Assembly (NCBI GenBank): GCA_945898095.1
Contig: CAMDHE010000006.1
Coordinates: forward strand, 1 to 64,000
Origin: Roseateles toxinivorans
GTDB taxonomy: Bacteria > Pseudomonadota > Gammaproteobacteria > Burkholderiales > Burkholderiaceae_C
Direction of reading: 5' to 3'
Length of the DNA stretch: 64,000 bases
The notes beneath the pieces are model-generated. The model saw only the letters and a list, made by a program, of their open reading frames with translations. It made no database searches and was not told the DNA's origin. This document shows positions 38,671 through 46,222 of the stretch, piece by piece; position 1 is the stretch's first letter; each line of letters begins with the position of its first letter. Position numbers and translations under genes: made by a program.

Positions 38671-39912
38671 TCAGACTGCGGGCAGCGATCCGGTCGTCAC
38701 AAAAGATCGACTCGGTACTGCGGCACGCTGGATCACCTGATCGAGCACGCCTTCAAAGCGAGCGGTAACGCTGGCCCAGTCCAGCGCAGACGCTGTCAAG
38801 CAAGCGGCAGTCCCCATCTTCCGCCGTCCTGCAGCATCGGCAGCCATGGCTACGGCAGCGTTGACGAAGGCGGCGCTGTCGCCCATCGCCACCAGCCTGC
38901 CGTTCTCACCTGATCGGATCAACTGGGCCGCAGCTGCGTAATCGAAGGCCAACAAGGCCAGACCACTGGCCATCGCTTCGGTCGTGACGTTGCCGAAGGT
39001 TTCGGTCAGGCTGGGGAAGAGGAAAAGATCGGCCGAGGCATAGTGGGCGCCCAACTCGTCACCGCTGCGCTGCCCGGCAAATATCACCGCCGGGTACCTG
39101 GCCTGCATTGCGGCCTGCTCGGGGCCCGAGCCGACCATGACCAGTTTTGCGCGTGGCTGCGTTTTCGAGATCGCTTCAAAGGCCGCCATCAGCACCGCCA
39201 GATTTTTCTCGGGTGCGATTCTTCCCACGTGAATGATGCACAAGTCGTCAGCTGCCAGTCCCCATTGTTCGCGCAAGACCTGGCTGCGCTGAAGCGGCGT
39301 GAATTGCTGGACGTCGACACCGCGCGACACCACGCTGAGCTGTTTGAAGCCGCTGGCCTCAAGCTCACATTGCAAGGCGGCAGTCGGCACCATCGTGCTG
39401 TGCGTGCGGTTATGGAACTTGCGCAGGTAAGCCATGATTGGCTTGTAGAGCCAGCCGATGCCGTAATGACGGCTGTAGGCATGGAAGTTGGTGCGAAAGT
39501 CGGAACTGACAGGCAGTTTCAAATGGATTGCCGCTTGCAGCGCCGACCAGCCGAGTGCGCCTTCGGTTGCGATATGCACGATGTCCGGGCGACGCAATGA
39601 CCAGAGCTGGACCAAGGCACGTTTGGACGGCACACCCATGCGAAGGTTCGGGTAGCGCGGAATTGGCAGGCCGCGCATCAGCACCTCATGGAAGCGCACT
39701 GTCTGGCCTGCAGCATCGCTTGCCGCCTGTCTGGGTCGGATCAATTGCACGTCGTGGTTGCGTCGATGCAGACCCTCGACGATGCGCGCCACCGTCATCG
39801 CCACCCCGTTGACTTCGGGCGGATAAGTCTCGGTGACAAAGGCGATCCGCAAGGAGCGCTGCGCGGCCACATAGTTATTTACAACGATGTCATCTGGCAG
39901 GCTTGTATTCAT
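38671..39912 (-). CDS. glycosyltransferase family 1/4 (possible glycolipid glycosyltransferase)
   Basis: IAFVTETYPPEVNGVAMTVARIVEGL, VHVGRIAPEKNLAVLMAAFE, FLFPSLTETFGNVTTEAMASGL. Confidence 0.85.
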   Translation of the reverse strand: MNTSLPDDIVVNNYVAAQRSLRIAFVTETYPPEVNGVAMTVARIVEGLHRRNHDVQLIRPRQAASDAAGQTVRFHEVLMRGLPIPRYPNLRMGVPSKRALVQLWSLRRPDIVHIATEGALGWSALQAAIHLKLPVSSDFRTNFHAYSRHYGIGWLYKPIMAYLRKFHNRTHSTMVPTAALQCELEASGFKQLSVVSRGVDVQQFTPLQRSQVLREQWGLAADDLCIIHVGRIAPEKNLAVLMAAFEAISKTQPRAKLVMVGSGPEQAAMQARYPAVIFAGQRSGDELGAHYASADLFLFPSLTETFGNVTTEAMASGLALLAFDYAAAAQLIRSGENGRLVAMGDSAAFVNAAVAMAADAAGRRKMGTAACLTASALDWASVTARFEGVLDQVIQRAAVPSRSFVTTGSLPAV

Positions 39913-39934
39913 GGGGCGATCCTGCCAGCCGGAT

Positions 39935-39952
39935 ATAACAGTTCGATGACAG
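39935..39952 (-). promoter_or_regulatory. strong candidate Pho box upstream of glycosyltransferase
   Basis: Minus strand CTGTCAT-CGAA-CTGTTAT. Confidence 0.65.
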
Positions 39953-39977
39953 CCGCAAAAAATCCATTTGCTCGCCA

Positions 39978-40019
39978 CCGTCACGCAATTTTCACGCAAG
40001 CCAGTCACCATCCGGTCAC
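39978..40019 (+). promoter_or_regulatory. candidate Pho box quadruplet upstream of DUF962/Mpo1-like gene
   Basis: CCGTCAC-gcaa-TTTTCAC-gcaagc-CAGTCAC-catc-CGGTCAC (11/13/11 spacing). Confidence 0.6.
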
Positions 40020-40069
40020 GCAAGCCCCGACCGGCCTGCGGCCCACCACTTCTTGGAAGCGACACAGCC

Positions 40070-40690
40070 GTGAAAAATCTCCTGCAAACCTTGGCCATCC
40101 AGCGTTGGGACGACCACCGCTACTACCACCACAGCCGCATCAACCAGAGCCTGCATTTGCTCAGCGCAATTGCTTTTTTGGTGTCCTACGGACTTTTGTT
40201 CGTCGACCCGGCACAGGCCGCTTTGCTGGCCTGGTGTGTCTCGATGACGAGCCGTCAGGCCGGGCATTTCTTCTTCGAGCCGCGCGGCTATGACCATGTC
40301 AACCAAGCCACCGACGAGCACAAGGAAGACATCAAGATCGGCTACAACATCCAGCGCAAGATCGTGCTGCTCGCCATCTGGGTGTTGATCCCGCTGCTGC
40401 TGTGGCTGCAACCGTCGGTGTTCGGTCTGATCACGCCGGCGACTGACTTGCATGGGCTGATCCATGACGTCGGCATCGCCTGGCTGTCACTGGGAGTCGG
40501 CGGTCTGCTGTTTCGTGTGGCTCAACTGTGGATCCAGCAGGATTTGATGACCGGTGCGGCCTGGATGTTCAAGATCCTGACCGACCCCTTCCACGACATC
40601 ATGCTGTATTACAAGTCGCCCTTGTATCTGCTGCGCGGCGAACTGATCGACCCGATGACGCATGTCGCCGCGCATCCTTCACAGGTCTGA
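40070..40690 (+). CDS. DUF962/Mpo1-like membrane protein (GTG start)
   Basis: YYHHSRINQSLHLLSAIAF and RQAGHFFFEPRGYDH resemble the His motifs of Mpo1/DUF962; several TMs. Confidence 0.55.
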   Translation: MKNLLQTLAIQRWDDHRYYHHSRINQSLHLLSAIAFLVSYGLLFVDPAQAALLAWCVSMTSRQAGHFFFEPRGYDHVNQATDEHKEDIKIGYNIQRKIVLLAIWVLIPLLLWLQPSVFGLITPATDLHGLIHDVGIAWLSLGVGGLLFRVAQLWIQQDLMTGAAWMFKILTDPFHDIMLYYKSPLYLLRGELIDPMTHVAAHPSQV

Positions 40691-40697
40691 TCAGCAT

Positions 40698-42353
40698 TCA
40701 AGCCGGGAACTTCTGGCGCAGCATCTCGAGCAGGATGCTGCGCTTGATGGCCTTGTTGCTCAGCGCGGGATCGCTTGTCCACCAGCCCTCGGCCTGCATG
40801 ACTTTGGCTGCCTGAACAAAGCGCTCCAGAACCGCGGTGAAGTCGGCATCACTGTAGTTCAGGCTGAAGATCAATCGGCCGGTGCCGATCCAACTCAGCG
40901 CCAGTCCCTGCTCGCGCAGATAGAACTGCAGCATCCAGTTGTAGCGCGAAGGGGTGGTGTAAAAAACGCTCCAGATCGATTGCATATTGGCCACTTGAAT
41001 CGGCAGACCGGCGGCTTGCATCGTCTGGTTGAAGCGCGCGGCACGGGCGTTCCAGCGCTCGTCGACGCCTTCATAGATCGCCTTGACTTCAGCGCTTTCG
41101 AGACGATCAAGAAAGGCTTTCATCGCCCCCATCACATAGGGATGCGCATTGAATGTGCCGCGGGCAAAGCAGATGTCGGCCGGGCTTTCGTCGCGAAAAC
41201 GTTTCATCAACTCGCGCCGGCCGCAGACCACACCGACGGGCAGCCCGCCACCCAGGGTCTTGCCGTAAGTGACCATGTCAGCGCGGACGCCGAAATACTC
41301 CTGGGCGCCGCCAGCGGCCAGCCTGAAACCGAGAAACACCTCATCAAAAATCAATACGATGCCGCGTTCAGTGCAGACCGCGCGCAGCTTTTTCAACCAG
41401 GCGGTGTAAGCGATGCGGTCAAAAGCGGCCCTGCGGCTACTGTCAAGCAAGGCCGTGTCGCCCGGCGCACCTGCATTCGGATGCATCGCTTGCAGCGGGT
41501 TGATCAGCACGCAGGCAATGTCCTTGCGGGTGCGCAGCAAATGCAGGCTGCGATCGTCCATGTCCTTCAAGGTATGGGTTTCACGCGGTGGCAAGGGGTT
41601 GCCGATGCCGGGCTGCACGTCTTCCCACCAGCCGTGATAAGCGCCGCAAAAGCGCACCAGATGGCTGCGCCGGGTGTGATAGCGCGCCAGCCGCACTGCC
41701 TGCATCACCGCTTCGGTGCCCGACATGTGAAACGACACCTCGTCAAGCCCCGAAATTTCCTGCAAGCGTTCGACGTTCTCGACTACGCAGGGATGATAGG
41801 CGCCGAGAACCGGGCCGAGTTGGTGGGTCAGGGCAATGCCCTCGTCGACGCATTCGCGGTAGAAGTCGTAACCGAACACATTGACGCCATAGGAGCCGGT
41901 CAGGTCGTAGAAATGATTGCCGTCCAGATCCTCGAAGGTCACGCCCGACGAGGACTGCAGGAAGGCGCCGACTTTCAGGTGCTCGCGCAGGTAAGGGCTG
42001 TACTGGAAGGGCACGCGGTAGCTGCCGGTGAACTGCAGATCGGAGATTGCCACCCTTGCGCGTGCCGTCATTGCAATGCTCTTGGCGAAGCGTTCGGCAA
42101 ACAGCGCAGACAGGCGCTCGAAGCCGGCGCGGCGCTGCGCCACGGCCTCGGCCGGCGCGCCATCCGAGTTGAAGAATTTCGCCTCATCGTAGGCATAGCC
42201 GGGAATCAGTCGCGCCAGCCGCTTGGCCATGCGCGAATGTCCGGCCAGCGAGCGGTGTTTGGCGCGCGACAGATCGAGCCGCTGTTTGGCTCGGGGCAGG
42301 ATCAAGGCCAGGGCGGCGATCGCCACGGCGGTAAGTGCAAATGTCTGTTCCAT
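40698..42353 (-). CDS. class III PLP aminotransferase (glutamate-1-semialdehyde aminomutase-like) with N-terminal membrane anchor
   Basis: 551 aa; N-terminal hydrophobic helix; IFDEVFLGFR, TYGKTLGGGLPVGVVCGRR (PLP Lys). Confidence 0.8.
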   Translation of the reverse strand: MEQTFALTAVAIAALALILPRAKQRLDLSRAKHRSLAGHSRMAKRLARLIPGYAYDEAKFFNSDGAPAEAVAQRRAGFERLSALFAERFAKSIAMTARARVAISDLQFTGSYRVPFQYSPYLREHLKVGAFLQSSSGVTFEDLDGNHFYDLTGSYGVNVFGYDFYRECVDEGIALTHQLGPVLGAYHPCVVENVERLQEISGLDEVSFHMSGTEAVMQAVRLARYHTRRSHLVRFCGAYHGWWEDVQPGIGNPLPPRETHTLKDMDDRSLHLLRTRKDIACVLINPLQAMHPNAGAPGDTALLDSSRRAAFDRIAYTAWLKKLRAVCTERGIVLIFDEVFLGFRLAAGGAQEYFGVRADMVTYGKTLGGGLPVGVVCGRRELMKRFRDESPADICFARGTFNAHPYVMGAMKAFLDRLESAEVKAIYEGVDERWNARAARFNQTMQAAGLPIQVANMQSIWSVFYTTPSRYNWMLQFYLREQGLALSWIGTGRLIFSLNYSDADFTAVLERFVQAAKVMQAEGWWTSDPALSNKAIKRSILLEMLRQKFPA

Positions 42354-42393
42354 GTGTGGGCCTATCAGGCTGTTTTTTCCCAGATCCCAATAT

Positions 42394-42424
42394 TTAACAG
42401 GGCTGCTTGACAGCTTCGTGAAAA
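42394..42424 (-). promoter_or_regulatory. candidate Pho box triplet upstream of aminotransferase, overlapping psd start
   Basis: Minus strand TTTTCAC-GAAG-CTGTCAA-GCAGCC-CTGTTAA (11/13 spacing). Confidence 0.55.
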
Positions 42425-43281
42425 TGCAAATATTTCGTCGATTTTTTCAGCAAGAGGATTTGAACTTCCTGCTTACCAACCGCATCCCGCGAGCGGCGTT
42501 GACGCGCTTCGTCGGTTGGTTCAGCCAGATCCGCCATCCGCTGCTGTGCCGCGTCTCGATTGCCGCCTGGCAGTTGTTCACCGACCTTGATCTGTCAGAC
42601 GCACGCAAGCAAAAGTTCGATTCGCTGCACGATTGCTTCACCCGCGAATTGAAACCCGGCGCGCGCCTGGTCGACATGAATCCGGGCCTGCTGACCAGTC
42701 CCAGCGACGCCATCGTCGGGGCCTGCGGGCGGGTTGAAGGCCAGCAGGTCTTCCAGGCCAAAGGCTTTCCGTATTCAATCCAGGATCTATTCGGATCGAC
42801 GCAAGATACCAGCGCCTTTCAGGACGGCGTGTTCGTCACTTTGCGCCTGACCTCGGCGATGTACCACCGCTTCCATGCGCCGCATGACTGTGTGGTCGAG
42901 CATGTGACCCATATCATCGGCGACTGCTGGAACGTCAACCCGATCGCCTTGGCAAGGGTCGAGCGCTTGTTCTGTCGCAATGAGCGCGCGGTGCTGCGCA
43001 CCAGGCTGGACAGCGGTCAACAGATTGCACTGGTGCCGGTCGCAGCCATCCTGGTAGCCAGCTTGCGTCTGCATTTCCTCGACCTGCTGCTGCACCGCCG
43101 TTACCGCGGCGCCAATGAAATTCCCTGCCAGGCCAGATTCACCAAGGGCGAAGAGATGGGCTGGTTCCAGCATGGTTCGACCATCCTGGTGTTTGCGCCG
43201 AAAGGGTTTGAGCTGTGTGCCGGTATCAGCGAAGGCACCCGCATCAAGATGGGGCAGGCTTTGCTGGCCTTGCCCCGCTGA
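42424..43281 (+). CDS. psd: phosphatidylserine decarboxylase
   Basis: LRLTSAMYHRFHAPHDC, NERAVLRT, VAAILVASLRLHF, KGEEMGWFQHGSTILVF (xGST self-cleavage motif). Confidence 0.85.
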   Translation: MQIFRRFFQQEDLNFLLTNRIPRAALTRFVGWFSQIRHPLLCRVSIAAWQLFTDLDLSDARKQKFDSLHDCFTRELKPGARLVDMNPGLLTSPSDAIVGACGRVEGQQVFQAKGFPYSIQDLFGSTQDTSAFQDGVFVTLRLTSAMYHRFHAPHDCVVEHVTHIIGDCWNVNPIALARVERLFCRNERAVLRTRLDSGQQIALVPVAAILVASLRLHFLDLLLHRRYRGANEIPCQARFTKGEEMGWFQHGSTILVFAPKGFELCAGISEGTRIKMGQALLALPR

Positions 43282-43285
43282 ACGC

Positions 43286-44131
43286 TCAGGCGCTGAATTG
43301 GCGGCGGTAGCGCGCCGGCAAGTCGGCGATCCGCATGATCATTGGCAGGTCTGCGGTGTTGAAGTCAGGATCCCAGGCCGGCGCGCCGAGCACGCGGGCG
43401 CCGCAGCGCAGATAGCCTCGGATCAGCGGCGGCGGCTCGACGTCGAGGTCATGGCGCAACTCGTTCACCGGCAAGGGCAGGCGCGGGCGTACTTGCCACT
43501 CGGCGCTGGCCAGATGGGTCTGCTCGAGCTTTTTCCACAAGCTGGCCGCGTAATGCCCGCCGTCGCGCATGCTGACGCTGGCGCAGCCGATCATCGTGTC
43601 GAGCCGGTTGCGCACCATGAACTCGGCCAAGGCCGCCCAGAGCGTGAGGATGGCGCCGCCTGAGCGGTAGTCCGGGTGTACGCAGGATCGGCCCAGCTCG
43701 ACCATGCTGGCGCGCAGTCCGTGCAGGTTGCCGAGGTCGAACTCGGTCTCGCTGTAAAGCCCGCCGGCGCGAACGGCAGCCTCTGGCGTCAGCACCCGAT
43801 AAGTGCCGATGACCTTGCCGAGTCGTCCATCGGCTTTGACCTTGCGAACCAGCAAATGCTCGCAGTAGTCATCGAAGACATCGATGTCATGGCCTTTCGG
43901 TGAGCCCGCAGGGACGCTCAAGCATGCACCCATCTCTTCGGCAAAAACCAGATAGCGCAGTTTTTGCGCCGCACGCACTTCGTCTTCGTTGCTGGCCCAA
44001 CTGACGTCAAGGCGAGGCCTTGCTTCGGCTTCAACCTCAAAGCCTGATCGTGGTGCAGGCGCTTTGCCGTTCTGGCTCGGCCGCAAATCAGCGAAAGGCA
44101 TCGTGGGTATTGGCAAGTCGCGCATGGCCAT
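43286..44131 (-). CDS. olsB: GNAT acyltransferase, OlsB-like (lyso-ornithine lipid synthase)
   Basis: RYLVFAEEMGACLS...DIDVFDDYCEHLLV, VELGRSCVHPDYRSGGAILTLWAALAEF; start moved from 44233 to 44131 because of upstream Pho array. Confidence 0.75.
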   Translation of the reverse strand: MAMRDLPIPTMPFADLRPSQNGKAPAPRSGFEVEAEARPRLDVSWASNEDEVRAAQKLRYLVFAEEMGACLSVPAGSPKGHDIDVFDDYCEHLLVRKVKADGRLGKVIGTYRVLTPEAAVRAGGLYSETEFDLGNLHGLRASMVELGRSCVHPDYRSGGAILTLWAALAEFMVRNRLDTMIGCASVSMRDGGHYAASLWKKLEQTHLASAEWQVRPRLPLPVNELRHDLDVEPPPLIRGYLRCGARVLGAPAWDPDFNTADLPMIMRIADLPARYRRQFSA

Positions 44132-44170
44132 CCAGGTCGTTGTTGATTGCCGCCATGCTCGTTGTTGACG

Positions 44171-44210
44171 ATGACGCTGCCGTGACGATGGAGTGACGAA
44201 ATGATGACAT
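44171..44210 (-). promoter_or_regulatory. candidate Pho box array (4 half-sites) upstream of olsB
   Basis: Minus strand ATGTCAT-CATT-TCGTCAC-TCCA-TCGTCAC-GGCA-GCGTCAT, exact 11-bp periodicity. Confidence 0.65.
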
Positions 44211-44431
44211 TGCGAGGGCTGCGGAGCATTCACGCTGCGGTAGCCGGGCCATCAAGCCACGTCGACTCTCTCCACCTTGGCAGAAAGCTTCTGCCCGCAG
44301 CTCATCAGCTCGGCCGGAAATATTTGATCCAGGGCGACAGAATTTGTCACAGCCTTGAAATGCGCTGCGCTCAACATCCGCCATGCCTCGGCTGTTCGGG
44401 GCCCTTCATGCAAACCCCTCAGGAGCCTTCG

Positions 44432-44686
44432 ATGACAACCGATCAGTATCAGGAAGTTCACTACACCGCCGCCACCCTGCATCGCGAGGCCGCACATCAT
44501 TTCGAGCAGGCGGCAAGGCACCACATCGAAGCTGCCAACGCCGACGATGGCGATGATGTGACGATGACCTCGGCCCATGCCTACCTGGCCTACGGCCACC
44601 AGTTGCAGGCAGTTCATTGCGCCGAACTGGCCGCTCAAGCCGATGGCTCGATGGACGAAGAATTGCCTGAGCCGATCGAGGGCTGA
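44432..44686 (+). CDS. small hypothetical protein
   Basis: 84 aa MTTDQYQEVHYTAATLHREAAHHFEQAARHHIEAANADDGDD...; AGGAG upstream. Confidence 0.6.
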   Translation: MTTDQYQEVHYTAATLHREAAHHFEQAARHHIEAANADDGDDVTMTSAHAYLAYGHQLQAVHCAELAAQADGSMDEELPEPIEG

Positions 44687-44753
44687 TTCAGCCAATGACC
44701 AGCTGGCCGCCTGGTCGGCCGGCTTTTCCCGAGTTTGCTTGTCTGGCCTCTTG

Positions 44754-45401
44754 TCAGGCCGGGAGCAGGTTTGCCGCCAGATGCAGACCGCTGCCGAGCA
44801 TCACCAGCAGATGCCAGGCCAGATGCGCGAAACGCAGCTTCGAGCTGAGCAAAAAGATCACTGCACCCACCGTGTATGCGGCACCACCTGCCAGCAGCAG
44901 GTTCAGCGCTGGAGCGGAAATCTGCGCGATCCAGGGCATTGCCGAAAGCAGCACCAACCAGCCGATGACGACATAAAGACCGGTGGACAACAGCGGCTGC
45001 GTGACCCAGCCCATGCAGGTGATCAGCACACCGAGGCAAGCCAGCGCCCAGACCAGCCCGAGCATGATCAAGGCCTGCGAACCCTGCAGCGCCGGGGCTG
45101 CGAAAGCCGAGTAGCTGCCGGCAATGAACAGATAAATGGCGGCACGATCGAGGCGCTCGAAAAGCGCCTTGGCACGGCCCTCAGGCAAGCCATGAAACAA
45201 GGCCGACGAAGCGAACATCAGCATCATCGTCAAGGCGAAAGCGCTCAGCGCCGCTTGCTGCCAAAGGTCAGCACCAGGCTTGAGTTGCAGCAAGGCGGGC
45301 AAGGCTGCCGCAGCCACGAGGAAGCCGGTGCCATGGCTGATGCTGTTGGCAATTTCCTCCGTGGCAGTTTGCTGACGCGCTGGCGAAGCTGGAATTTGCA
45401 T
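44754..45401 (-). CDS. hemolysin III / PAQR family membrane protein
   Basis: 7-TM protein; TEEIANSISHGTGFLVA, ASSALFHGLPEG, GWLVLLSAMPW; start assigned to the ATG at 45401. Confidence 0.8.
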   Translation of the reverse strand: MQIPASPARQQTATEEIANSISHGTGFLVAAAALPALLQLKPGADLWQQAALSAFALTMMLMFASSALFHGLPEGRAKALFERLDRAAIYLFIAGSYSAFAAPALQGSQALIMLGLVWALACLGVLITCMGWVTQPLLSTGLYVVIGWLVLLSAMPWIAQISAPALNLLLAGGAAYTVGAVIFLLSSKLRFAHLAWHLLVMLGSGLHLAANLLPA

Positions 45402-45604
45402 CGCACCATCTTCGGCTGCTGATTTGACGCTGGTGTGACAAGCACTGCTCATCCACGCATTGGCCTTGACCGACGAGTACGGCAAAAAAAATCAATTTTC
45501 AAACCGGAAAGCTGTGCAACCCCCGCTTTGAGTGGGTAGTCAAGCGTCTGGTTTACCGCGATAGTCTGAACCAGGGACAGTCAAGCCGGAATCAGGGACA
45601 GATC

Positions 45605-45853
45605 ATGCATTTCGAACAAGTCGACTTAGGGGAATACAGGATCTATGCCGGGGCGATCGAGCGGCCGCGCCAGTTCGGCTACGTGGCTGCGGTGGTGGTG
45701 ATGCGCGAGCGCGGCAGGTCGCCTCAGGTAGAGGCTTTTCGCGACGAGAACCTGGCTTCAGGTTATGCCTGGACCTCGCCGGCCGAAGCCTTGCGCTTTG
45801 CTGTCAATGCCGGCCGCGATGCTGTGTTGTACCGGGCCGGCGCGGTCGTTTGA
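45605..45853 (+). CDS. small hypothetical protein
   Basis: 82 aa ORF MHFEQVDLGEYRIYAGAIERPRQFGYVAAVVVMRERG.... Confidence 0.55.
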   Translation: MHFEQVDLGEYRIYAGAIERPRQFGYVAAVVVMRERGRSPQVEAFRDENLASGYAWTSPAEALRFAVNAGRDAVLYRAGAVV

Positions 45854-45854
45854 A

Positions 45855-46112
45855 TCAATGCTGAGGGGTAGAAGCCGACCCGCTTGGCAGCGGTTGTGTA
45901 TGGCCTGCCACGACCACCGGTTCGAGTTGCCAGACCGCCACGCCAAAGCTGAGCGCCTTGACCAAGGCCACCAAGGCGAGCAAGAGCACTGCAATCAAGA
46001 GCAAGTTGTGCAGCCAATTATCTGAAAAACGATGCAGCGAGCGAATTTTCGGGCTGTCGGGTGGCTGCGCTTGATGCCCTGTGATTCGACCGAACGAATG
46101 AATGAATTTCAT
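45855..46112 (-). CDS. small single-TM hypothetical protein
   Basis: 85 aa from ATG 46112 with LLLIAVLLLALVALVKAL TM. Confidence 0.5.
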   Translation of the reverse strand: MKFIHSFGRITGHQAQPPDSPKIRSLHRFSDNWLHNLLLIAVLLLALVALVKALSFGVAVWQLEPVVVAGHTQPLPSGSASTPQH

Positions 46113-46195
46113 GGGACCTCCTGACCCGGAATCGGCGCGACGGATGTCGAGCCTTGCAGTCATTCTAGGCATGATCTTCGATTCGAGTCAGCAAG

Positions 46196-46220
46196 AAAAA
46201 GCGCGCTCGAGGCGCGCTTT
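46196..46220 (-). terminator. (bidirectional) terminator after pepP
   Basis: AAAGCGCGC-TCGAG-GCGCGCTTT with A/T flanks. Confidence 0.7.
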
Positions 46221-46222
46221 GA

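Noticed and set aside
40662-42410. 582-aa plus-strand ORF
   Set aside because: Antisense to the aminotransferase, which has unmistakable PLP motifs.
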